A DNA stretch of 64,000 nucleotides, taken from contig NZ_JAKNTA010000020.1 in assembly GCF_022288725.1 (NCBI RefSeq), forward strand, positions 24,533 to 88,532, in the 5' to 3' direction. The translations under genes were made by a program, and so were the position numbers. Source of the DNA: Kitasatospora sp. A2-31. Lineage in GTDB: Bacteria; Actinomycetota; Actinomycetes; Streptomycetales; Streptomycetaceae. This document shows positions 44,906 through 51,336 of this stretch, in pieces (position 1 is the first letter of the stretch; every line of letters starts with the position of its first letter). The notes beneath the pieces are model-generated. The model saw only the letters and a program-made list of their open reading frames with translations, searched no databases and was not told the origin of the DNA.

Positions 44906-45298
44906 ATGTCGAACCCTGATGCGCTGCTCGTCGAGATCGCCGCCATGGTGGAGTCCGAGCACAGCAACCAGATGCCCCTGACCGTGGTCGTTCCGGGCGC
45001 GGTCATCACCGGGCGCCTGGCGCCGGAGAGCCTGTGGCACGAGCGGGTCGCCGAGGTCCTGATGGCCTCCGACCGCTTGAAGCCCTTCGCCGCACTGTTC
45101 TCCGACCCCGCCGGCCGCGGCACCGGCGATATCGGCGAGGGCACCTCGCACCCAGCCCGGCCGACGCACCTGCACCTGCACGTCGCCCGCATCCTGCAAG
45201 GCAGCTACGGGCTGCCGCACACCGGAGGCATGTACCGCATCTCCATCGCCGACATCAGCAGCTGGACGGTGGGCGACCTCAGCTACACCGACCAATGA
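44906..45298 (+). CDS. Conserved hypothetical, last host gene before the prophage
   Basis: The 130-residue protein starts at ATG 44906 after CTGGGGGC. It begins SNPDALLVEIAAMVESEHSN, followed by a beta-strand QMPLTVVVPGAVITGRLAPES. Histidine-rich strands HPARPTHLHLHVARIL and the C-terminus YRISIADISSWTVGDLSYTD follow. It is soluble and has good streptomycete codon usage. The function is unknown. The prophage integrase terminator begins about 130 bp downstream, so the left attachment site must lie in that interval or in the 3' end of this gene. Confidence 0.7.
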   Translation: MSNPDALLVEIAAMVESEHSNQMPLTVVVPGAVITGRLAPESLWHERVAEVLMASDRLKPFAALFSDPAGRGTGDIGEGTSHPARPTHLHLHVARILQGSYGLPHTGGMYRISIADISSWTVGDLSYTDQ

Positions 45299-45426
45299 CC
45301 CGTCCCCCCGGGGTCGCCGGCGCCCGTGCGTCGTCGTCGCCGCCTGCGCCGGACGGGGACACCGGTCCACCGGGTCGGCATGCTGCAGGGGGGAGGGCGA
45401 GGTCGCGTCCGCGAGACGGTTCGGCA

Positions 45427-45464
45427 CGCCCCCGTCCTTGCGCATCGCGGCGCGGACGGGGGCG
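45427..45464 (-). terminator. Perfect 11-bp hairpin at the integrase 3' end
   Basis: CGCCCCCGTCC at 45427-45437 pairs exactly with 45454-45464. It begins 5 bp beyond the integrase stop and separates phage from host transcription. Confidence 0.85.
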
Positions 45465-45469
45465 CGGTG

Positions 45470-46903
45470 TCACTCCTTCGGCGCCTCGGGCTCCTCGACG
45501 AAGTCCACCTTCTTGAACTGGCGGTTCATGTCCGCCTTGACCGCCGCCCCCGCCCCGACCAGGGCCATGTCTGCCGCCCATCGAGCCACCGCCGCCTCCA
45601 GGGAGTCCTGAGGGAGAATTTGCTTCTGAGGGGGTTCGAACCACGCGTTGATCGCCGAGCGCCCCCGCTGTACCGCTCCGGGGACCATGTGCCCGTACAC
45701 CTCCAGCGTAATCTTCACGGTGGCGTGTCCCATCCACGTCGACACGGTCACCGGGTTCTCGCCCGCCCCGAGGTTGACCGACGCGTAGGTGTGGCGGAGG
45801 CAGTGGAATCCGTGCTCGCGGGTGTCGCCGTACGTCTTCGCCGGCCGCCGCCAGCTCACGTCTGGCAACGTCGCCAGGTCCAGCCGCTGGACGATGCCAG
45901 CGTGTTCCAGCGCGGGCTTCCAGTAGCTCGTGTTGAAAACGCCGGGAAGGACTGGCGTGCCCTTCTCCGCCAGGACGATGAGCCGAGCTGTACGGGGCTT
46001 GCGCTGCTTCGCTTCCTGCTCAGTCGCCGGCTCCTCTGGGTCCTGCCAAGGCAGCGTGATCTGAACGGGCGGGTAGGACGCGATGTGTGCCCGGATGCGG
46101 GCCGCCACGTTCGGCGCCACCGGCACCCGGCGTGTCTTCTTGCCCTTCGGAAGGCAGAAGTAGGGACGCCCGCGCTCGTCGAACCGCAGCTGGCGCTGGA
46201 TGAACACCTCTTCGGCATCCCAGTCGAAATCCTCTGCTGCCAGGCCGAGCGCCTCACCCTGCCGCAGCCCGAGACCGACGCCCAGGTCGACCATCACCCT
46301 GTAGCGGTCGGCCAGGCCGGCACGGATCGCGTCGACGGTCTCTTTCGACCAGGCCTTCGCCTTCCGGCCTTCCTCTGGGGTCGGCTTGAGCTCGCTGTGC
46401 TCACGGCACGGGTTCTCAACGATCCGCTTCGCCTTGCGCGCAGTCTCCAGGATGGTGCTCAGGTGCGCCCAGATCGCCTGAGCAGAGGTCACGCCCACCC
46501 TGGTGAGCAGGTCGGCCTTCCATTCCTTCAGCGCTTCGTAGTCGATCTCCAGGAGCTGCAGGTGCCCGAGGTAGGGGATGATGTGCCGCCACACTCTGCT
46601 CTTAACCGACGCGCGGGACGAGACCGGATACGCGGCGCTCGGCCACCACTTCTGGACGATGTAGTCCTCCAGGAGGATCTGACCGTCGCGCGGGTCGACG
46701 AATCGACCCTCTGACTTCTTCGTCGTGGCCTGAGCGAGCCAGATCTTGGCATCGCCCGAGGCGTGGAACGAGCGCGAGCGCACGCCCGGGATGCCGGCGA
46801 CCTTGTAGCGCTTCCCCTTGCCCCATAGCGCGGTGCGTTCGCGCTTACCTGTCGCGGGGTTCGGCCGCTTCTTCAGCCAGCGATCTTCGATGTACCCAGC
46901 CAC
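45470..46903 (-). CDS. int: Tyrosine-type phage integrase
   Basis: From GTG 46903, preceded by CTGGAGGGGGGCG, the protein has 477 residues. An N-terminal Arm-type DNA-binding region (about 1-95) and a SAM-like core-binding domain (about 100-190) precede the catalytic domain. The catalytic Arg is in GLGLRQGEALGL, the His-Arg pair in FHCLRHTYAS, the second His in WMGHATVKITLEV, and the nucleophile Tyr follows in VYGHM. It integrates and excises the phage by site-specific recombination. It overlaps the ImmA-like gene by 31 bp. A much longer open frame runs upstream to 47209 but is antisense shadow of that gene. Confidence 0.95.
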   Translation of the reverse strand: MAGYIEDRWLKKRPNPATGKRERTALWGKGKRYKVAGIPGVRSRSFHASGDAKIWLAQATTKKSEGRFVDPRDGQILLEDYIVQKWWPSAAYPVSSRASVKSRVWRHIIPYLGHLQLLEIDYEALKEWKADLLTRVGVTSAQAIWAHLSTILETARKAKRIVENPCREHSELKPTPEEGRKAKAWSKETVDAIRAGLADRYRVMVDLGVGLGLRQGEALGLAAEDFDWDAEEVFIQRQLRFDERGRPYFCLPKGKKTRRVPVAPNVAARIRAHIASYPPVQITLPWQDPEEPATEQEAKQRKPRTARLIVLAEKGTPVLPGVFNTSYWKPALEHAGIVQRLDLATLPDVSWRRPAKTYGDTREHGFHCLRHTYASVNLGAGENPVTVSTWMGHATVKITLEVYGHMVPGAVQRGRSAINAWFEPPQKQILPQDSLEAAVARWAADMALVGAGAAVKADMNRQFKKVDFVEEPEAPKE

Positions 46904-47310
46904 CGGGCGCCCCCCTCCAGGTCGGCGATGCGGGCCCGCAGGACCCAGGTGGTGACGCTCAGTTCGGCGGCCAGCTCGGCCTCGCTGGTGGCCCACTGCC
47001 GGGCCGCACAGAAGTCGGACAGCGCGATCAGCTTGCGGCTGGCCCTCAGGTCGGCACGGCGCTCGGCACGCATGCCGTCCCCACGGCCGCAACCGGTGTC
47101 CCCTGCGAGAATGTGCTCGACTTCGTGCGCGAGGACGCACCGTTCCTCGGTCGGGCTCAGCCCCTTGGCGATGATGACGACGCGCTGTGCGGGGGCCCAT
47201 GCGCCCCATGTGTCCCGCAGCCAGTACCGGATGACGGGTATGCCCATCTGCTCCAGCGCGGCGTGCGGATCGTACGACAGCCCAGCTACTTCGGCGGCGG
47301 CTGCGGGCAT
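46873..47310 (-). CDS. ImmA/IrrE-family metallopeptidase
   Basis: The 145-residue protein starts at ATG 47310 behind CAGGGGGAGAGGC. It has the zinc-protease signature CVLAHEVEHILAGD (HExxH) at about residues 61-74, and the downstream acidic ligand is probably in MRAERRADLRASR (about 82-94). In other elements ImmA-type proteases cleave the adjacent XRE repressor to induce excision. Here the XRE gene lies directly upstream in the same leftward operon, so repressor cleavage is the likely role. It ends inside the integrase gene. Confidence 0.88.
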   Translation of the reverse strand: MPAAAAEVAGLSYDPHAALEQMGIPVIRYWLRDTWGAWAPAQRVVIIAKGLSPTEERCVLAHEVEHILAGDTGCGRGDGMRAERRADLRASRKLIALSDFCAARQWATSEAELAAELSVTTWVLRARIADLEGGARWLGTSKIAG

Positions 47311-47433
47311 GCCTCTCCCCCTGAATCCTGACGTGTGGGAGGCATGCCGGAGGTTGAATTCTGGCATATGCGCGTGGGGAAACGTGAGGAAATATGCACG
47401 TTAAGTGATGCGCGTCGCGGGTATGGCAGGGAG

Positions 47434-48042
47434 TTACGGTCTCTGCTGGTTGCGCGTGTACTCCTCCAGCGCCTGCCGGATCCGCTCCTGGTCGTCCTCG
47501 GGCACGCCGGGGTCGCCCTCGTCCCAGCCGTGCGGCCGGTACGCGGCCAGGCCGAACGTGCTCTGCGCCGCCGACCTGGCCGCGCCACCCTGCGGCACGG
47601 ACTGGAGCAGGCGGTCCGCGACGTCCTCAAGCAGATCGCGAAGCGCCGGATCGCCGCCGGCCGCGACGGCCGCACGCGCGAACCGGCCGACAGCCGGAAA
47701 CAGCTCGGCAGGAGAAGCGCCGGGCCCGGACAGGGCGCCGAAGACGTTCGGCCTAGCCGCCTCCGGGACCTCGGCTGACTCAGCAGCGGCATCGCCGAGT
47801 GGCCGCCGCCCACATAGCAGGTCCTCAACCACGCCACGCGCCCAGCCAAAGTACCGGGCAACCGCGTAGTAGCCGTCGGGGATCCGGCCGGGGGCTGGAC
47901 GCCGACCGCGCTCGTAGTGGCTGATCGTCTTCCGGTCGAGGCCCGTGAGGTCCGCCAGCTGCTGCTGGCTGAGCTTCCGCGCCGTGCGCTCTGCGCGGAT
48001 CTCGTGCCCCAGTTCCGCCCAGTCGGGATCGCGCTCGGACAT
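47434..48042 (-). CDS. XRE-family phage repressor (CI-like)
   Basis: The 202-residue protein has an N-terminal helix-turn-helix at about 10-65 (ELGHEIRAERTARKLSQQQL, then LTGLDRKTISHYERGRRPAP). A ~130-residue C-terminal part, Ala/Pro-rich and then helical (DPALRDLLEDVADRLLQS), probably serves dimerisation. It lies first in the leftward lysogeny operon with the ImmA-like protease and integrase. ATG 48042 follows GAGGGCGGCC. GTTGGACAAC and GTTAGGCAAC about 22-41 bp upstream are its probable operators. Confidence 0.88.
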   Translation of the reverse strand: MSERDPDWAELGHEIRAERTARKLSQQQLADLTGLDRKTISHYERGRRPAPGRIPDGYYAVARYFGWARGVVEDLLCGRRPLGDAAAESAEVPEAARPNVFGALSGPGASPAELFPAVGRFARAAVAAGGDPALRDLLEDVADRLLQSVPQGGAARSAAQSTFGLAAYRPHGWDEGDPGVPEDDQERIRQALEEYTRNQQRP

Positions 48043-48063
48043 GGCCGCCCTCGGTTTCCTCTA

Positions 48064-48083
48064 GTTGGACAACGTTAGGCAAC
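48064..48083 (-). promoter_or_regulatory. Two adjoining GTTNNNCAAC operators
   Basis: GTTGGACAAC (48064-48073, a perfect GTTG-N2-CAAC palindrome) and GTTAGGCAAC (48074-48083) lie back to back in the leader of the leftward repressor gene. This arrangement fits a dimeric XRE repressor controlling its own promoter. Confidence 0.65.
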
Positions 48084-48174
48084 AGTCTCGCAGACCGCCC
48101 CTGCCCCCGCGAAGTCGGGTTCCCGCCATTTCCCCAGGTGGGAAGCCTTGCTCCGCTTCATTCCCCACCATGCC

Positions 48175-48210
48175 TTGCCATTGCCCATGATTGCCCATAC
48201 AGTTGCCCAT
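48175..48210 (+). promoter_or_regulatory. TTGCCCAT repeats forming the rightward early promoter
   Basis: TTGCCAT (48175) and three TTGCCCAT copies (48181, 48191, 48203) are spaced 6-12 bp apart. TTGCCA at 48175-48180 and TACAGT at 48198-48203 have an ideal 17-bp spacer, so the repeats overlap -35 and -10. The predicted transcription start falls at or next to the GTG at 48211, implying a leaderless mRNA. Confidence 0.65.
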
Positions 48211-48414
48211 GTGAGAGCGCACGGACCGAACATCCGAAGCAAGCGCGAACGGCAGGGCTATGGCCTGCGGCGGTTCGCCGCCCTGGTCGATGTCTCACCT
48301 GCGCACCTGTCCCGAATTGAGCGCGGACAACGCGGCGCCCAGCCCGAGGTGATCCAGCGGATCGCCAGGGGGCTCGGCGTCGAAATCACCGACATTGCCG
48401 ATCTGTCAGCATGA
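48211..48414 (+). CDS. Small XRE-family regulator (Cro-like), probably leaderless
   Basis: From GTG 48211 the protein has 67 residues and is essentially one helix-turn-helix domain (NIRSKRERQGYGLRRFAALV, then SPAHLSRIERGQRGAQPEVI). It is divergent from the larger XRE repressor, as Cro is from CI. The frame is open back to 48148, but that part is the repeat region itself. No ribosome binding site precedes 48211, and a good promoter ends just before it, favouring leaderless translation. Confidence 0.8.
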   Translation: MRAHGPNIRSKRERQGYGLRRFAALVDVSPAHLSRIERGQRGAQPEVIQRIARGLGVEITDIADLSA

Positions 48415-48430
48415 GAAATGAGGGGAAACA

Positions 48431-48712
48431 ATGGCCAACGCCGTGCAGGAGCCCGCGACGATGTCGCCCCTGCTGACCCTGGAGGAGGCGGCGGCGTACA
48501 TCGGCCGCACCCCGAAGGGGCTGCGTCGACTCCGCGAGCGGCGGAGCGGGCCGCCCGGCTTCCGGGTCGAGGGCCGCGTCATGTACCGACTCACCGCCCT
48601 GAACGACTACCTCGCCGCGTGCGAGGCCCGCGACAGCCGATCGAACCCGGCGCTGGACCCCACCCGGCGCGCCCCCGAGCCGCGACGTATCCGTCGGCCG
48701 GCCGCCGCCTGA
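48431..48712 (+). CDS. xis: Excisionase-like HTH_17 DNA-binding protein
   Basis: The 93-residue protein starts at ATG 48431 after GAGGGGAAACA. A MerR/Xis-type winged helix covers about 14-60 (LLTLEEAAAYIGRTPKGLRR, then GFRVEGRVMYRLTALNDYLA), followed by a basic Pro/Arg tail. Position at the start of the rightward early operon and size fit a recombination directionality factor. A general early regulator is equally possible. Confidence 0.78.
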   Translation: MANAVQEPATMSPLLTLEEAAAYIGRTPKGLRRLRERRSGPPGFRVEGRVMYRLTALNDYLAACEARDSRSNPALDPTRRAPEPRRIRRPAAA

Positions 48713-48799
48713 CCCACCCACAGACATGGGTCGGCCCCCGCCCGGTGGCACCCGGACGAAGGCCATCGGCCCACCGATCAACCCGAAAGGAGGTAGGCC

Positions 48800-49096
48800 A
48801 TGTTGAAGCCTACCGACATCCTCACCGTCTCCGACATCACCGAGGTGACCGGCGTCGCCGACGTCGTCATCGCTGGCACCCCCCTCTGGGTGTCCCCGGG
48901 ACAGACCCCGGCCGGCCGCTACTGGACGCTGTGGACCCCCATGCACCTGCTGGCCGGAATGGTCGTGGAGCTGAAGGACGGCACGTTCAACGCCGAAACC
49001 CTCGCCGGCGCCACGCACACCGAGACCGCCCAGGACGCCGCGCTGGTGATCGCCGCCGCGGTCCACGCCCCCACCCCGAAGGGCGCCGACAAGTGA
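48800..49096 (+). CDS. Phage early protein of unknown function
   Basis: The 98-residue soluble protein starts at ATG 48800 behind AAAGGAGGTAGGCC, the strongest anti-Shine-Dalgarno match seen in the phage. The N-terminal half (LTVSDITEVTGVADVVIAGT) and the strand YWTLWTPMHLLAGMVVELKD suggest an alpha/beta fold. I do not recognise a family. It is linked to the next gene by a GTGA overlap. Confidence 0.7.
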   Translation: MLKPTDILTVSDITEVTGVADVVIAGTPLWVSPGQTPAGRYWTLWTPMHLLAGMVVELKDGTFNAETLAGATHTETAQDAALVIAAAVHAPTPKGADK

Positions 49097-49266
49097 TCGC
49101 CCCCGACGACACGGGCTGCGCGACCTGCGGACGGCCCAGCCGCGACCACATCAAGGGCTGGATGCCCGGCCCGGGCTGGCACACCTACCAGGCCCCGACC
49201 GCCGAGCAGATCCGCGCCCGCCTCCGCTTCCCCCTCCAGCGCACCACCAGCACCGAGGAGTCCTGA
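49093..49266 (+). CDS. Small phage protein with CxxC
   Basis: The 57-residue protein starts at GTG 49093, overlapping the preceding stop. GCATCGRPSRDHI offers one CxxC plus His, perhaps a half zinc site. It ends in TGATG overlap with the next gene. The tight translational coupling on both sides supports the call; the function is unknown. Confidence 0.62.
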   Translation: MIAPDDTGCATCGRPSRDHIKGWMPGPGWHTYQAPTAEQIRARLRFPLQRTTSTEES

Positions 49267-49619
49267 TGCTCGCCGCCTTCCTGCGCCGCCGCCAGCCCGA
49301 GGCCGCCGACCCGGCCACCGCGATCCGCCTCCTGAAGGCCGACCGGGCCCGCGACCGCGAGCACATCCTCCGCCTGGAGGCGATGCTCCGGACCGAGGCC
49401 CGCCGCGCCGAGGCCGCCGAGCAGGCCCTCGACGAGTTCCGCACCGCCATCCGGGACGGCCACGCGGCCGTCATCGCCGACAACGCCCGGCTGCGGCGCG
49501 AGGTCGAGCTGGTCCGTCGGGACCGCGAGAGCGCCCTCCGCCAGCTCGACGACGCCCTCGGCTACGACGCCAAGACCCTCGCCACCATCGCCGCGGGCGG
49601 CACCCGGGCGGCGGCGTGA
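49266..49619 (+). CDS. Coiled-coil phage protein
   Basis: This 117-residue protein is almost entirely helical and highly charged (RAEAAEQALDEFRTAIRDGH, RREVELVRRDRESALRQLD), with heptad periodicity over residues 25-100. It overlaps both neighbours by a few bases. It may act as a small scaffold or DNA-binding protein; no family is recognised. Confidence 0.68.
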   Translation: MLAAFLRRRQPEAADPATAIRLLKADRARDREHILRLEAMLRTEARRAEAAEQALDEFRTAIRDGHAAVIADNARLRREVELVRRDRESALRQLDDALGYDAKTLATIAAGGTRAAA

Positions 49620-50407
49620 TCGCCACCGGCAACGACGAGCAGTCCCGCCAGCTCGCCGAGCTGATCGGCCAGTTCATCGTCAACGCCGCCAACCACTCGC
49701 CCAGATCGTTGCAGACCGCCATCGGGCCGTCCGAGATCGGCGAGCCGTGCGAGCGCAAGCTCAGCTACAAGCTGCTCGCCTGGCCAACCGCCGCCGGCGA
49801 GCGCGAGCCCATCGCACCCGTCATCGGAACCGGTTTCCACTCCTGGATGGAGGCCCAGTTCACGGCCCGAAACACCGGCGGCCGCTACAAGATCGAGGAG
49901 AAGGTCACCGTACGGGACAGCCCGATTGAGTCGGCCCGGGTCCGCGGCAGCAGCGACCTGTACGACCGGACGACCTGCACGAACTACGACTGGAAGCTCG
50001 TCGGGAAGTCGTCGCTGGAGAAGTACCGGAGGCACGGGCCCGGCGCCCAGTACCGCGTCCAGGCCCATCTCTACGGCCTCGGCCAAGAGAACGCCGGCGA
50101 GACCCCGCGGCGCGTCGCGATCGTCTTCGTGGCCCGCTACCACGAGCTGATCATCCACGTCTGGTCCGAGCCGTACGACCGGCAGGTCGCCCTGGACGCC
50201 CTCGACCGGCTCGACCGGATCCGTCAGCGCGTCCTCGACCTCAACCCGGAGGCCAACCCGGGCACCTGGGCTGAGATCCCGATGGCCGACGACGCGAAGT
50301 GCCGGTTCTGCGACTGGTTGCTGCCTGGCAGCACCGACCTCTCCAAGGGCTGCCCCGGCACCGCGAGCACGTCCACCCGCACCGGCTTCGAGGGGCTGAT
50401 CGCGTGA
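49616..50407 (+). CDS. Cas4/AddB-like PD-(D/E)XK exonuclease
   Basis: The 263-residue protein starts at GTG 49616 in the preceding stop. Nuclease motifs are the His in GTGFHSWMEAQF, the Asp in GSSDLYD, the D-x-K in YDWKLVGKSSLEKY and the motif YRVQAHLYGLG. One cysteine in EIGEPCERKLSY and three near the C-terminus (KCRFCDWLL, KGCPG) reproduce the four-cysteine iron-sulfur staple of Cas4 and AddB nucleases. It probably processes DNA ends during phage recombination or replication, and sits directly upstream of the SSB-like gene. No cas gene is present. Confidence 0.85.
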   Translation: MIATGNDEQSRQLAELIGQFIVNAANHSPRSLQTAIGPSEIGEPCERKLSYKLLAWPTAAGEREPIAPVIGTGFHSWMEAQFTARNTGGRYKIEEKVTVRDSPIESARVRGSSDLYDRTTCTNYDWKLVGKSSLEKYRRHGPGAQYRVQAHLYGLGQENAGETPRRVAIVFVARYHELIIHVWSEPYDRQVALDALDRLDRIRQRVLDLNPEANPGTWAEIPMADDAKCRFCDWLLPGSTDLSKGCPGTASTSTRTGFEGLIA

Positions 50408-50580
50408 CCGAGCAGCAGCCCCGCTGCCAGGCATGCGGCCACCCGGCCTTCCTCAAGGGCTCCCACGGCGTCCCGCCCAGCCAGTGGCGGCACCGCTGCC
50501 TCGTCGATGGGTGTCCGTGCGCCCCCGACAACTGCCGCCCCGACCAGGGCGGGACCGCAACCAGCAAGGAGAGCAACAGC
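50404..50580 (+). other. In-frame cysteine-rich extension upstream of the SSB-like gene
   Basis: GTG 50404 overlaps the nuclease stop codon and opens a frame without stop into the SSB-like gene. Its 59 residues have good codon bias and cysteines in RCQACGHPA, HRCLVDGCPC and DNCRPD, a zinc-binding pattern. It is either the start of a longer 263-residue product or a separate small gene that lost its stop. A TGA in the +1 frame at 50582 would give the usual ATGA overlap. Confidence 0.5.
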
Positions 50581-51195
50581 ATGAGCACCCCCAGCGCCGA
50601 CGACTTCCTCATGGGAGGCGGTGGCGCGCCCACCGCCAAGTTCGACACCCGCGGCGTCACCGTCGGCGGCCGCATCACCGAGCCGCCCACCGTCCAGCAG
50701 CAGCGCGACATCCAGACGGGCGAGAAGAAGTTCTGGTCGGACGGCAACCCGATGATGCAGCTCGTCGTCACCGTCCAGACCGATCGCCGCGACCCGGCCA
50801 TCCCCGACGACGACGGCCGGCGCCGCCTGTTCGTCAAGGGCCAGATGAAGCAGGCCGTCCAGGAGGCGGTGAAGGCGTCCGGCGCCCGCGGCCTGGAGGT
50901 CGGCGGCCACCTGTCCGTCACCTACACGCACGACGGCGAGGCCAAGCAGCGCGGGTTCTCGCCGCCCAAGCAGTACCGCGCCCAGTACACCCCGGCTGCC
51001 TCCGCCGAGCTGCACGCCCAGGACCCGGCGGCCGCGTACTCCATGCCGGCCGCGCCGCCCGCGGCCGTGCCGGGCCTCACGCCCGAGCAGATCGCCGCCG
51101 CGGCCGCCAACCCCGCCACCGCCGCGTTGCTCGCCCAGATGCAGGCCCAGCAGGCCGCCCCCGCCCCGCAGACCGGCACCGTGCCGCCGTTCTGA
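50581..51195 (+). CDS. SSB-like single-stranded-DNA-binding phage protein
   Basis: From ATG 50581, preceded by AAGGAGAGCAACAGC, the protein has 204 residues. After a Gly-rich start, residues 20-135 form an OB-like series of strands (GVTVGGRITEPPTVQQQRDI, MMQLVVTVQTDRRDP, LEVGGHLSVTYTHDGE) as in phage and mycobacteriophage SSB-like proteins. A disordered Ala/Pro tail follows and ends TGTVPPF, similar to the acidic/Phe tip that SSB uses to recruit partners but lacking acidic residues. It lies between nuclease and primase-helicase genes, in keeping with replication. Confidence 0.75.
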   Translation: MSTPSADDFLMGGGGAPTAKFDTRGVTVGGRITEPPTVQQQRDIQTGEKKFWSDGNPMMQLVVTVQTDRRDPAIPDDDGRRRLFVKGQMKQAVQEAVKASGARGLEVGGHLSVTYTHDGEAKQRGFSPPKQYRAQYTPAASAELHAQDPAAAYSMPAAPPAAVPGLTPEQIAAAAANPATAALLAQMQAQQAAPAPQTGTVPPF

Positions 51196-51336
51196 TCCCG
51201 CCCGCTCCGTCCGGCGCCGCAGGCCCCCGCCCGGCGCCGGGCGGCACCACCAGCCCGACCGGACCCAGCCGGCGCCCCGGGAGCAACGCCCGGGTCGGGC
51301 ACCACGCACCGCCAACCCCCGACCGAGGAGCACAGC

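Noticed and set aside
45630..45650. GGTTCGAACC, the T-loop word of tRNAs, as a tRNA or att core
   Set aside because: It lies in the integrase coding sequence (Trp-Phe-Glu-Pro) and no acceptor or anticodon stem can be drawn around it.
46904..47209. 102-codon N-terminal extension of the integrase
   Set aside because: It is antisense-frame overlap with the ImmA-like gene, has no integrase similarity, and GTG 46903 has an excellent ribosome binding site.
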